Shown piece by piece: positions 1 to 6,415 of a DNA stretch of 18,039 nucleotides. This DNA comes from Alphaproteobacteria bacterium (GTDB lineage Bacteria > Pseudomonadota > Alphaproteobacteria > Micavibrionales > Micavibrionaceae). The stretch is from the NCBI GenBank assembly GCA_030432775.1, contig JAUILO010000037.1, positions 1-18,039 on the forward strand. The letters are read 5' to 3'. The translations under genes were made by a program, and so were the position numbers. Numbering within the stretch: position 1 is the stretch's first letter; each line of letters opens with the position of its first letter. The notes beneath the pieces were generated by a model. That model saw nothing but the letters and a program-made list of their open reading frames with translations, ran no database searches and was not told where the DNA came from.

Positions 1-963
1 CATTTTCTCAGAACGTGTCATAGAGGCAACTGTTTCAGCGTCCAGACCAAGATCATCTATAAGCGCCTGTGTTACGCGTTCCTCTACTTTGCTTTGTGTC
101 ATATTGCCAGTGAACATGACTGTACCAAGCGCGCCCTCTACTAAAATTGCGCCTCTTGTCAGTGGCATAACCGCACGGCCCCATTCCATTGCTGCTGTAG
201 CAATACGGGCTGTTCTTGCTGCACCTGCTGCGCCTCTTAGGCCTGCATAGGCACCGCCTGTAACGGCAGTCAGGGCAATGAACGAACCGATTTCGCCAAT
301 GGCTTGTGTGCCGTAAAGCATTGCACGTTCGTAATCATCTTTTGGTTCGATGAATTGTGTATGCTCAATCGCCCAGTCTGTAACATTAATATCTAATAAG
401 TCGCCATATTCAAACCCGATAGAACCGATTGGTGAATCCAGCCCTACGAAATTGGCCGCGCCGTTTACTAATAATGTTGCCGGATTGTAATCCCATGCTG
501 TTTTAATGATCGCGCCACCAGCCATACCAGCCAGATCAACAATGCTACCGCCTGTTGCGATTACTGCATTTGTCAGCCCTTGTCCAGCCAGAGCCAATGT
601 TCTGCCAGGATCAGTAGCCATTCTATAAGTGAACTCACCAACAGCATTACCTGCTGTGGCTAAGCCATCACCAATTGATTGGGCGATTTCACCTTTATGT
701 TCCCATGCATATTGAATTCCTTCGCCTGCGGATTCTAATGCGCCGCCCACGGCATCTATGGCATTGCTGCCAGCCTCGACAGCGCTATCAATTGCGCTAT
801 CTATGGCATTACCAACGGCTTGAATTGTTTCTGCAGGATGTGTTACGGCGTGTACGGTGCTGCTAACTGCGCTGGATACGCTCTCAACAGCGCGGTTAAT
901 ATTCGTTGATGCTGCTTCTACTCGGTCACTTACCCAACTTGTTGCGTTACTAAACCAGCCCAT
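1..963 (-). CDS. N-terminal part of a large helical, alanine-rich protein of unknown function (truncated by window edge)
   Basis: The reading frame is open from an ATG at 961-963 to base 1 without a stop, giving 321 residues of a longer protein. I do not recognise a family. Residues 1-110 are rich in Ala, Ser, Val and Ile with a regular amphipathic helical pattern and a loose internal repeat (NAIDSAIDSAVEAG, then SNAIDAVGGALESAG, about residues 52-80). Residues 122-155 and 220-285 contain Gly/Ala-rich hydrophobic stretches that could insert into or lie on a membrane. There is no obvious N-terminal signal peptide. The upstream bases are purine-rich (AAAGAGAG) but not a strong ribosome site. 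Helical, Gly/Ala-rich N-termini of this kind occur in large secreted or polymorphic-toxin-like proteins, but that is only analogy; the C-terminal part that would decide function lies outside. The gene has its own long upstream region with promoter-like sites, so it is probably a separate transcription unit from purH. Confidence 0.75.
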   Translation of the reverse strand, partial: MGWFSNATSWVSDRVEAASTNINRAVESVSSAVSSTVHAVTHPAETIQAVGNAIDSAIDSAVEAGSNAIDAVGGALESAGEGIQYAWEHKGEIAQSIGDGLATAGNAVGEFTYRMATDPGRTLALAGQGLTNAVIATGGSIVDLAGMAGGAIIKTAWDYNPATLLVNGAANFVGLDSPIGSIGFEYGDLLDINVTDWAIEHTQFIEPKDDYERAMLYGTQAIGEIGSFIALTAVTGGAYAGLRGAAGAARTARIATAAMEWGRAVMPLTRGAILVEGALGTVMFTGNMTQSKVEERVTQALIDDLGLDAETVASMTRSEKM

Positions 964-1018
964 TTTTCGTACACTCTCTTTTCTTTGTTTTTGTTTTTGT
1001 TTTTTGGCTTACGATCAC

Positions 1019-1047
1019 CATATATCAATTTGGTTAAATTTTACCAA
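1019..1047 (-). promoter_or_regulatory. Candidate proximal promoter of the helical-protein gene
   Basis: Reading on the minus strand, a -35-like TTGGTA (1042-1047) and a -10-like TATATG (1019-1024) are separated by 17 bp. Each matches the sigma-70 consensus at 4 of 6 positions. The predicted transcript would start near 1012, about 50 bases before the ATG. The -35 box and spacer overlap the palindrome at 1029-1048, as expected for a repressible promoter. Assigned by eye only. Confidence 0.35.
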
Positions 1048-1048
1048 A
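1029..1048. promoter_or_regulatory. 20-bp near-perfect palindrome, operator-like
   Basis: TTTGGT (1029-1034) and ACCAAA (1043-1048) flank an AT core, and 9 of the 10 base pairs of the dyad match; only the fourth pair from the centre is mismatched. The length suits the binding site of a dimeric helix-turn-helix regulator. It sits across the -35 box and spacer of a candidate promoter, 66-85 bases upstream of the ATG at 963. The regulator is not identifiable from this window. Confidence 0.4.
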
Positions 1049-1145
1049 GATCGGGGGGGTAAAACAAACTACATCTTAAAAATTGTTTGAAATCAATAGG
1101 TTAGCCGATGTTTAAATTGTGTGTAAGACACAAAAAAAACTGTGA

Positions 1146-1174
1146 TTTTTACCCAAAGCAAGGAATCAAGTCAA
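1146..1174 (-). promoter_or_regulatory. Candidate distal promoter of the helical-protein gene
   Basis: On the minus strand TTGACT (1169-1174, 5 of 6 to consensus) is followed after exactly 17 bp by TAAAAA (1146-1151, 4 of 6). The predicted start near 1139 would give a leader of about 175 bases before the ATG at 963. The array of GACATATA-like motifs lies just upstream of it. No experimental support. Confidence 0.4.
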
Positions 1175-1213
1175 GGAAAACTATGCAAAAATCCGGTGAA
1201 AATAGTGGTTTTT

Positions 1214-1283
1214 GACATATATTTTGCATATCAGGACATATAGTTTGGCAGATATCGGACATATATATTGGGCATATATATAG
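1214..1283. repeat. Array of six degenerate GACATATA-like motifs, roughly one helical turn apart
   Basis: On the plus strand, GACATATA occurs exactly at 1214, 1235 and 1258. Related units lie between and after them: GCATATCA at 1226, GCAGATAT at 1248 and GCATATAT at 1272. Successive start distances are 12, 9, 13, 10 and 14 bases, averaging about 11.6, so the motifs fall near the same face of the helix. The array lies 40-110 bp upstream of the distal promoter candidate. It could be a multi-site activator or silencer region, or simply an AT-rich tract with chance periodicity. Confidence 0.45.
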
Positions 1284-1286
1284 TAT

Positions 1287-1309
1287 AAAACATGCTCTTT
1301 ACATGTTTT
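1287..1309 (-). terminator. Weak AT-rich hairpin, possible purH terminator
   Basis: An 8-bp perfect inverted repeat, AAAACATG (1287-1294) and CATGTTTT (1302-1309), encloses a 7-base loop, so its 3' arm ends in a U run on either strand. It lies about 125 bases after the purH stop. Only two of the eight pairs are G-C, so termination strength would be low and the call is tentative. Confidence 0.3.
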
Positions 1310-1397
1310 TACGTGCCATTTTTTCCTCAGTGACAAATCGCTAAAGGTGAAGGGCGTTTTATTTAGGCTTGAAAGCGGAGGTTAATATCCGTCGGCG

Positions 1398-1427
1398 TTT
1401 TCTATACCAGACTGTTTTCTATACCAG
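1398..1427. repeat. 13-bp direct repeat, period 17 bp, just 3' of purH
   Basis: TTTTCTATACCAG occurs identically at 1398-1410 and 1415-1427, separated by 4 bases, ending 8 bases before the purH stop codon. It resembles a recent short tandem duplication. Similar short duplications lie 3' of cheA and of the J-domain gene. Confidence 0.8.
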
Positions 1428-1435
1428 GCCAGTGA

Positions 1436-3097
1436 TTAATGTCTGAAATGACGGATTTTTGTAAATGCCATAGCAAGACCACGATCATTAGCCGCAGCGA
1501 TCACTTCGTCATCACGAATAGACCCGCCAGGCTGAATAACGGCAGTAACGCCAGCCTCTGCAGCGGCGATCAGGCCATCGGCAAAAGGGAAGAACGCATC
1601 AGATGCAACAACCGAGCCTTTGGTTAACAGAACCTCTTCTCCGGCTTTTTCTGTGGCAATAGCGGCTTTTTCTGCTGCGATACGCGATGAATCAATGCGG
1701 CTCATTTGTCCGGCACCAATACCAACTGTTGTCAGGTCTTTTGCGTAAACAATAGCGTTTGATTTCACGTGTTTTACAACTTTAAAGGCAAAAAGCATAT
1801 CTTCAAGCTCTTGCTCTGTTGGTTCACGGTCTGTGACGATCTCCAGATCATCCTTTGTGACAACAGCAAAGTCTGAATCCTGAACTAGAAAACCGCCAGC
1901 TACTTTTTTCATTGTGTAGAAGCTTTGTTTGTTATCGGGCATGCTACCTGTTGTAAGAACACGGATTTTATTTTTCTTTTCCAGAATGCTCAGTGCGTCA
2001 TTTTCTATAGATGGCGCGATAATTACTTCACAAAATGTTTTGATAATCTCTTCTGCTGTTTGTACATCCAAAATACGGTTTGTCGCGATAATGCCGCCAA
2101 ATGCACTAACCGGATCACAGCGCAGCGCTTTATGATAAGCATCAAAAATGTTTTCACCTGTGGCAACGCCACAAGGATTTGCGTGTTTGATAATAGCAAC
2201 CGCCGGGTCTTCGAATTCGCTCACGAGTTCAAATGCAGCATCAGTGTCGTTAATGTTGTTGTAGGACAGTTCTTTGCCTTGAATTTGCGAGGCAAGTGTC
2301 ACGCCGGGTCTGTCTGTGTGGTCCAGATAAAGCGCAGCTTGCTGGTGCGGGTTTTCACCATAGCGCAGTGTTTGTTTCAATGTGCCTGCGAAATTGATCT
2401 TGTTCGGCAGCTCTTGTACCGCATCTTCTCCGTTCTCGCTCGCCATATTCTTCTTTTGCTCGATTGTTGCAAACCATGCTGTGATCGCTGCATCATAGCG
2501 CGCAGTCAGTGCAAAGGCCTTAGCTGCCATTTTCTGACGGAAAGCGTAGGTTGTCTGGCCATTATGCTTGTCCAGAGTTTCAATTAAGCTGTCGTAATCT
2601 TTTGGGTCGGTGATAACAACAACGCCATGGTGGTTTTTGGCTGCAGCCCGAATAAGGGTTGGGCCGCCAATATCTATGTTTTCAATACATGTGTCTGTAT
2701 CGGCTTCGTTTCTAACTGTTTCTTCAAATGGGTATAGATTGGCAATGACAAGATCGATTGGCGCGATGTTGTGTTCGTTCATTGCCTGTGTGTGGGCTTC
2801 ATTGCTTCTTTTGGCAAGGATACCGCCATGAACTTTGGGGTGCAGCGTTTTAACGCGCCCATCCATGATTTCGGGAAAGCCTGTCACATCGGCGATGTCT
2901 GTAACTTCGATACTATGTTCTTTAAGAAGGCTGGCTGTACCGCCAGTCGAGATGATTTCTACATTCAGGGATTTGAGCTTCTTGGCCAGTTTTTCAAGAT
3001 TGGTCTTGTCCGAAACCGATATGAGAGCCCTTTTTATACCGAAGAGTTGTTTGGCATTAGTGTGGTCAATAATAGCGCGCTCAGCCTGTGTAGACAT
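1436..3097 (-). CDS. purH: Bifunctional AICAR formyltransferase / IMP cyclohydrolase
   Basis: PurH catalyses the last two steps of de novo IMP synthesis in the cytoplasm: formyl transfer from 10-formyltetrahydrofolate to AICAR, then ring closure. The N-terminal MGS-like cyclohydrolase domain (about residues 20-215) shows ALISVSDK, STGGTASLL and the strongly conserved FPEIMDGRVKTLHPKVHGG (about 74-92). The formyltransferase domain shows RYGENPHQQ (245-253) and the catalytic KHANPCG (304-310, with Lys304 and His305). It ends with SDAFFPFADG (499-508) and the family's C-terminal RHFRH. At 553 residues it is slightly longer than the roughly 530 of well-known homologues, mostly from an N-terminal extension of about 20 residues and a Glu/Asn-rich linker at 213-232. 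The start is supported by AAAGGA 8 bases upstream. It is flanked by long gaps and probably transcribed alone. Confidence 0.98.
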   Translation of the reverse strand: MSTQAERAIIDHTNAKQLFGIKRALISVSDKTNLEKLAKKLKSLNVEIISTGGTASLLKEHSIEVTDIADVTGFPEIMDGRVKTLHPKVHGGILAKRSNEAHTQAMNEHNIAPIDLVIANLYPFEETVRNEADTDTCIENIDIGGPTLIRAAAKNHHGVVVITDPKDYDSLIETLDKHNGQTTYAFRQKMAAKAFALTARYDAAITAWFATIEQKKNMASENGEDAVQELPNKINFAGTLKQTLRYGENPHQQAALYLDHTDRPGVTLASQIQGKELSYNNINDTDAAFELVSEFEDPAVAIIKHANPCGVATGENIFDAYHKALRCDPVSAFGGIIATNRILDVQTAEEIIKTFCEVIIAPSIENDALSILEKKNKIRVLTTGSMPDNKQSFYTMKKVAGGFLVQDSDFAVVTKDDLEIVTDREPTEQELEDMLFAFKVVKHVKSNAIVYAKDLTTVGIGAGQMSRIDSSRIAAEKAAIATEKAGEEVLLTKGSVVASDAFFPFADGLIAAAEAGVTAVIQPGGSIRDDEVIAAANDRGLAMAFTKIRHFRH

Positions 3098-3140
3098 GTA
3101 CAGATCCTTTGGTTTTAGTATTTTGGAGTGTGTGGTTGTT

Positions 3141-3169
3141 TTTATATATTGATGTGGTCACGCTGTATA
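3141..3169 (-). promoter_or_regulatory. Candidate purH promoter
   Basis: On the minus strand TATACA (3164-3169) and TATAAA (3141-3146) are separated by 17 bp, and transcription would begin about 37 bases before the purH ATG. The -10 box is good (5 of 6) and the -35 moderate (4 of 6). The gap between cheR and purH is 215 bp, enough for an independent promoter. Confidence 0.4.
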
Positions 3170-3231
3170 GAGCATTTTTCAATGAATCTTCGTTAAATGG
3201 GGGTATTTATTCATCATCAATACGTGACGAC

Positions 3232-3254
3232 CATGCGTGGTTTATCTACGCATG
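3232..3254. other. Stem-loop in the cheR-purH gap
   Basis: A perfect 7-bp inverted repeat, CATGCGT (3232-3238) and ACGCATG (3248-3254), has a 9-base loop and lies about 60 bases after the cheR stop. No U tract follows on either strand, so it is not a standard intrinsic terminator. It may be a 3' end-stabilising hairpin of the chemotaxis mRNA or an operator. Confidence 0.4.
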
Positions 3255-3312
3255 CAAGCTACATAGTGGTTCATGACGCTAGAGTTTGCTGCTTTGGGGA
3301 TGGCTTCTTGTC

Positions 3313-4173
3313 TTATGCTTGCGCAACATCGGCACTGACTTTGTTCTCAAGTGCGTGTGTATGTGATGATTTGCAATAAACACCACGTAGACCTGGAATT
3401 GGTTTGAATATATCTGTAATACCCAAAACGGTCTCCGCACCGCCAAGACATAAAATGCCATCTGGCTCAAGCTGTTGCGCTATTCTTGATAGAACATCGG
3501 CTTTTGTTTTTTCGTCAAAGTAAATCAATACGTTACGACAATAGACAATATCAAACACCCCGAGTGGCGCCATGTTGTCCAACAGGTTGAAATATTTGTA
3601 ATCAACTGTTTTGCGTATTTCGTCTTTAATCTTCCAGCCTGACTCGTGCTGCTCGAAAAACTTCATAAGCAATTGAATAGGCAAGCCGCGCTGTACTTCA
3701 AATTGTGAATACTCACCGGCCTGTGCTTTTTGCAAAATCTCGCGTGAGATATCTGTACCGGTAATCTCGATACGCCAGCCAGCCAGCTGTTGCTCTATAT
3801 CGTTAATAAGCATTGATAGTGAGTAGGGCTCTTGTCCGCTTGAACATGCGGCAGACCATATACGCAATGATTTGCGGCGCGCTCTGGTTTCAATCATGTA
3901 AGGCAGTAATGTTTCTTGGAATGTGTCAAAAGGACGTTTGTCACGGAAGAATGATGTTTCATTCGTCGTCATGGCCTCGACAACATCGTCAACAAGGCCG
4001 GGTTCGGGAACGCCGCGCAAAGCTGCGCTTAATGCGTCCATGGTTTCATAGCCCCATTTCTTGGCGACTGGCGTTAAACGTGAATCAAGCAAGTAAGATT
4101 TGTCGGGCGATAGTGTTAAACCTGATCGCTCGATGAGAATATCTTTGTAGAGTTCAAAGTCTGTGATTCTCAT
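3313..4173 (-). CDS. cheR: Chemotaxis protein methyltransferase CheR
   Basis: CheR transfers methyl groups from S-adenosylmethionine to glutamates of chemoreceptors, the adaptation arm opposed by CheB. The 286-residue protein has the usual two parts. A helical N-terminal domain runs to about residue 70, followed by the conserved NETSFFR (71-77). The Rossmann-like methyltransferase domain shows WSAACSSGQEPYS (106-118), GTDIS (139-143) and YCRNVLIYFD (211-220), which form the cofactor pocket. Length matches the family. AGGAAT lies just upstream of the ATG, supporting the start. It is the last gene of the chemotaxis operon, 32 bp after cheB. No tetratricopeptide extension is present. Confidence 0.97.
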   Translation of the reverse strand: MRITDFELYKDILIERSGLTLSPDKSYLLDSRLTPVAKKWGYETMDALSAALRGVPEPGLVDDVVEAMTTNETSFFRDKRPFDTFQETLLPYMIETRARRKSLRIWSAACSSGQEPYSLSMLINDIEQQLAGWRIEITGTDISREILQKAQAGEYSQFEVQRGLPIQLLMKFFEQHESGWKIKDEIRKTVDYKYFNLLDNMAPLGVFDIVYCRNVLIYFDEKTKADVLSRIAQQLEPDGILCLGGAETVLGITDIFKPIPGLRGVYCKSSHTHALENKVSADVAQA

Positions 4174-4205
4174 TTTTTAATTCCTAAATATATTCATTCT
4201 ATATG

Positions 4206-5297
4206 TTAGCCTGTTACAGCTTTATTAACCCAAGGTCCTATTTCATTCAATGGCAATACTGCCGAACAAATATTGTTATTGGCAACCGCGCCGGGCATAC
4301 CCCAGACAACGCTTGTTTCTTCATCTTGCGCAACGATCATTCCACCAAGCTTTGCAAGATCTGTAAAGCTGTTCTTTCCATCATTGCCCATTCCGGTCAA
4401 CATAACCCCCAGAACTTTGCGTCCATAGATTTCTATAGCGCTTCTCATCATGGGGTCAACAGAAGGTTTGCAAAAATTTTCCGGTGGTCCTTCGGATAGT
4501 GTAATAAATGTATCCAATTTCTCACGTCTAAGTTCCATATGATACCCGCCTGGTGCGACGTAGGCTACGCCATTTTCAAGTTTCATACCCTCTGCGCCTT
4601 CATGGCATGTGATATTGCAGTTGGTCTGTATATGCTGGGCCAGAATTGTTGTAAATGTTTTTGGCATGTGCTGAGTGATTATAATAGGGATGTTGAAGCC
4701 TTTGAAGTGCGGCAACACTGAAAACAAGGCTTGCGGACCACCTGTAGAGCTGCCAACGGCAATCAGATCTGGTTTACCTTTGTAGTCAGAAAGCTCTGAT
4801 CTCAAACTGAACTTTTGAATCGGCTGTTCATTGGCGGGATCAGCGGTGCTTGATGATGTTGTTTGTGAAGCAGGGCTTGTTGAGATATTTACCGGCCCCA
4901 GCGTTTTAATTAGCCTGATCAGTTCGACTTTAAAATCTTCACCGCTGGCTATGCCGCTGGAGGTTGTTGGTTTGACGATACAGTCCGTCGCGCCCAGTGT
5001 AAGCGCTTTAAGTGTAATCTCCGCGCCTTTTTCACTAAGTGTTGAACACATCAGTATTTTTGCTTCAGGATTCTTTTCAATCAGTAGCGGTATGGCTGTA
5101 ATGCCATCCATAATAGGCATTTCAATATCAAGAACAATCACATCAGGGGCCGCTTTTTCGACCATGTTTACAGCCATCTGGCCATTTGATACCGATGCCA
5201 CAATCTCTATACTTGGCTCAGTGTCAAGGTGGCGGGATATCAAACCACGAATAACAGCCGAATCATCGACCAACATTACCTTGATTTTTTTACTCAT
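4206..5297 (-). CDS. cheB: Chemotaxis response regulator protein-glutamate methylesterase CheB
   Basis: CheB removes methyl groups from (and deamidates) chemoreceptors, giving negative feedback. Residues 5-125 are a receiver domain with the acidic pair DD (11-12), phospho-acceptor Asp57 in LDIEMP and Lys109. A Ser/Thr-rich linker (about 135-172) joins it to the methylesterase domain at about 176-360. The catalytic triad is recognisable as Ser184 in GSSTGG, His210 in QHMP and Asp305 in GMGNDG. At 363 residues the length is normal. The gene sits between cheY (64-bp gap) and cheR. The ribosome site is weak (AAGAAA about 12 bases upstream), but the MSKKIKVMLVDD N-terminus fits the family. Confidence 0.97.
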   Translation of the reverse strand: MSKKIKVMLVDDSAVIRGLISRHLDTEPSIEIVASVSNGQMAVNMVEKAAPDVIVLDIEMPIMDGITAIPLLIEKNPEAKILMCSTLSEKGAEITLKALTLGATDCIVKPTTSSGIASGEDFKVELIRLIKTLGPVNISTSPASQTTSSSTADPANEQPIQKFSLRSELSDYKGKPDLIAVGSSTGGPQALFSVLPHFKGFNIPIIITQHMPKTFTTILAQHIQTNCNITCHEGAEGMKLENGVAYVAPGGYHMELRREKLDTFITLSEGPPENFCKPSVDPMMRSAIEIYGRKVLGVMLTGMGNDGKNSFTDLAKLGGMIVAQDEETSVVWGMPGAVANNNICSAVLPLNEIGPWVNKAVTG

Positions 5298-5361
5298 TTT
5301 TCTGACGTTTCTTTGTCTTTGCTATCGCTTTTGCTACTCCTCAACAGGGGGGGAGTTTCTC

Positions 5362-5742
5362 TTATGCTTTGTCCTGTGCTTGCAAAAGGCCGACCTGTTG
5401 GAATTTTGAAGCAATGATGTCGCCATCAAACGGCTTCATGATGTACTCGTCAGCGCCCGCATTGATCGCACGCTGGATGTGTTCTACATCGTTTTCTGTT
5501 GTACAGAAGATTACTTTTGGTTGTTTAACGCCTTCGATTTGTCTTAGTTTTTCAAGAAACTCGATACCGCTCATCACTGGCATGTTCCAGTCCAGCAGGA
5601 TCGCATCTGGCATGTTTTGCGAGCATAGTTCATATGCTTCCTTGCCGTTTTCAGCTTCCACACATTCAAATCCTGTGTCTTGCACAATTCGTTTGGCGAC
5701 CTTACGAACCACGCGACTGTCATCAACAACCATACAAATCAT
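5362..5742 (-). CDS. cheY: Chemotaxis response regulator CheY (single receiver domain)
   Basis: This 126-residue stand-alone receiver is phosphorylated by CheA and in most bacteria then binds the flagellar motor switch. The conserved acidic pair is Asp7-Asp8, the phospho-acceptor is Asp51 in LLDWNMP, the switch Thr is in CTTEN (80-84) and the conserved Lys is Lys103 in IMKPFDG. Tyr100 occupies the aromatic switch position. The gene lies between cheW and cheB. AAGG about 11 bases upstream supports the ATG. In alphaproteobacteria some such single-receiver proteins act as phosphate sinks or bind targets other than the motor. The operon position makes CheY the best label, but motor binding is inferred. 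Confidence 0.93.
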   Translation of the reverse strand: MICMVVDDSRVVRKVAKRIVQDTGFECVEAENGKEAYELCSQNMPDAILLDWNMPVMSGIEFLEKLRQIEGVKQPKVIFCTTENDVEHIQRAINAGADEYIMKPFDGDIIASKFQQVGLLQAQDKA

Positions 5743-5847
5743 AATAAGTACCTTACCGTTTTTTATTTTGAGGTTTGTTCGTGTAACTCCACGAAAGCTA
5801 AGCTCTTATTTTTAACATATGTTTTCTGTTTTAGGAAAGCCTATCTT

Positions 5848-6324
5848 TTAGACATGAACTGAGTCTATGAGTTTGGGGACATCCATAATAATCAATAATT
5901 CGCTTTGCATTTGGTGAATGCCAAGCGAGATATCACGCCACAGCGGGTTCAGCGTCGCAGGTGTTTTTTCAAAAGCGTCCTGTTTTAAAGAAAGCACGTC
6001 ACCAACCTTATCTATAACCAAACTGTATAATTCGTCATCATGTTCGACCACTACGCTCATGTCATGTGAGTCGTCATTGCTGATAGGCAGGCCTAATTTA
6101 CTGCGCACATTAATGGCTGTAACGATACGTCCACGTAAATTCAATGATCCGGCGACTTCTTTGGGGGCAAGCGGAATGCGTGTGACTTTTTGTGAGCGCA
6201 AGACATCTTGAACCTGTAGCACAGGTATGCCGAAAATTTGTTCCGCAATGTAAATTGTTAGATAATCACGTGAATGTTCATTATTTGCTGATCCGTAATC
6301 TATCTGGCTATCTGCTGCGTTCAT
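5848..6324 (-). CDS. cheW: Chemotaxis coupling protein CheW
   Basis: CheW links chemoreceptors to the CheA kinase. The 158-residue protein has one CheW-like SH3-fold domain (about residues 20-150) after a polar N-terminal tail of about 20 residues. Recognisable family features are the FGIPVLQVQDVLR segment (31-43), IPLAPKEVAGSLNLRG (50-65) and the conserved NLRGRIV loop (62-68). A clear AGGAG 7 bases upstream fixes the start. It is 91 bp downstream of cheA and 105 bp upstream of cheY, in the same direction. Confidence 0.96.
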   Translation of the reverse strand: MNAADSQIDYGSANNEHSRDYLTIYIAEQIFGIPVLQVQDVLRSQKVTRIPLAPKEVAGSLNLRGRIVTAINVRSKLGLPISNDDSHDMSVVVEHDDELYSLVIDKVGDVLSLKQDAFEKTPATLNPLWRDISLGIHQMQSELLIIMDVPKLIDSVHV

Positions 6325-6353
6325 TTTATGCTCCTTTGGTGCATTATAGGCTC

Positions 6354-6386
6354 GGTCTTGTGTATTTCCCTGGTCTTGTGTATTTC
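6354..6386. repeat. 15-bp direct repeat, period 18 bp, in the cheA-cheW gap
   Basis: GGTCTTGTGTATTTC occurs identically at 6354-6368 and 6372-6386, separated by 3 bases, in the short gap between the cheA stop and the cheW start. It looks like a short tandem duplication. It leaves both reading frames and the cheW ribosome site intact. Confidence 0.8.
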
Positions 6387-6415
6387 ATCGTGTGCGGTTT
6401 TATACGATTTCCTTG

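Larger units (their letters stand above)
964..1435. other. AT-rich 472-bp intergenic region with regulatory-looking elements
   Basis: No convincing gene lies here. The region separates the edge-truncated helical-protein gene from the 3' end of purH. It holds two candidate promoters reading towards the helical protein, a 20-bp near-palindrome, an array of GACATATA-like motifs, an AT-rich hairpin downstream of purH and a 13-bp direct repeat; each is listed separately. A six-codon reading frame (1299-1319, minus) preceded by GAGGA was noted but is too short to call. Confidence 0.7.

Noticed and set aside
675..1090. Two plus-strand open frames opposite the edge gene
   Set aside because: They overlap the long continuous minus-strand frame (1-963), which has coherent helical-protein composition. 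The plus-strand products are Arg/Leu- or Phe-rich noise.
1299..1319. Six-codon minus-strand reading frame MARKNM preceded by GAGGA, a possible leader peptide
   Set aside because: It is too short to distinguish from chance. The hairpin it overlaps is AT-rich, and the next gene downstream is more than 300 bp away.
1925..2587. A 220-codon plus-strand open frame antisense to purH
   Set aside because: The opposite strand encodes conserved PurH across its whole length. The antisense product is Cys/Phe-rich with no family resemblance.
3232..3254. Intrinsic terminator of the chemotaxis operon
   Set aside because: The 7-bp stem is good, but no U tract follows on the minus strand, so it was kept only as an unassigned stem-loop.
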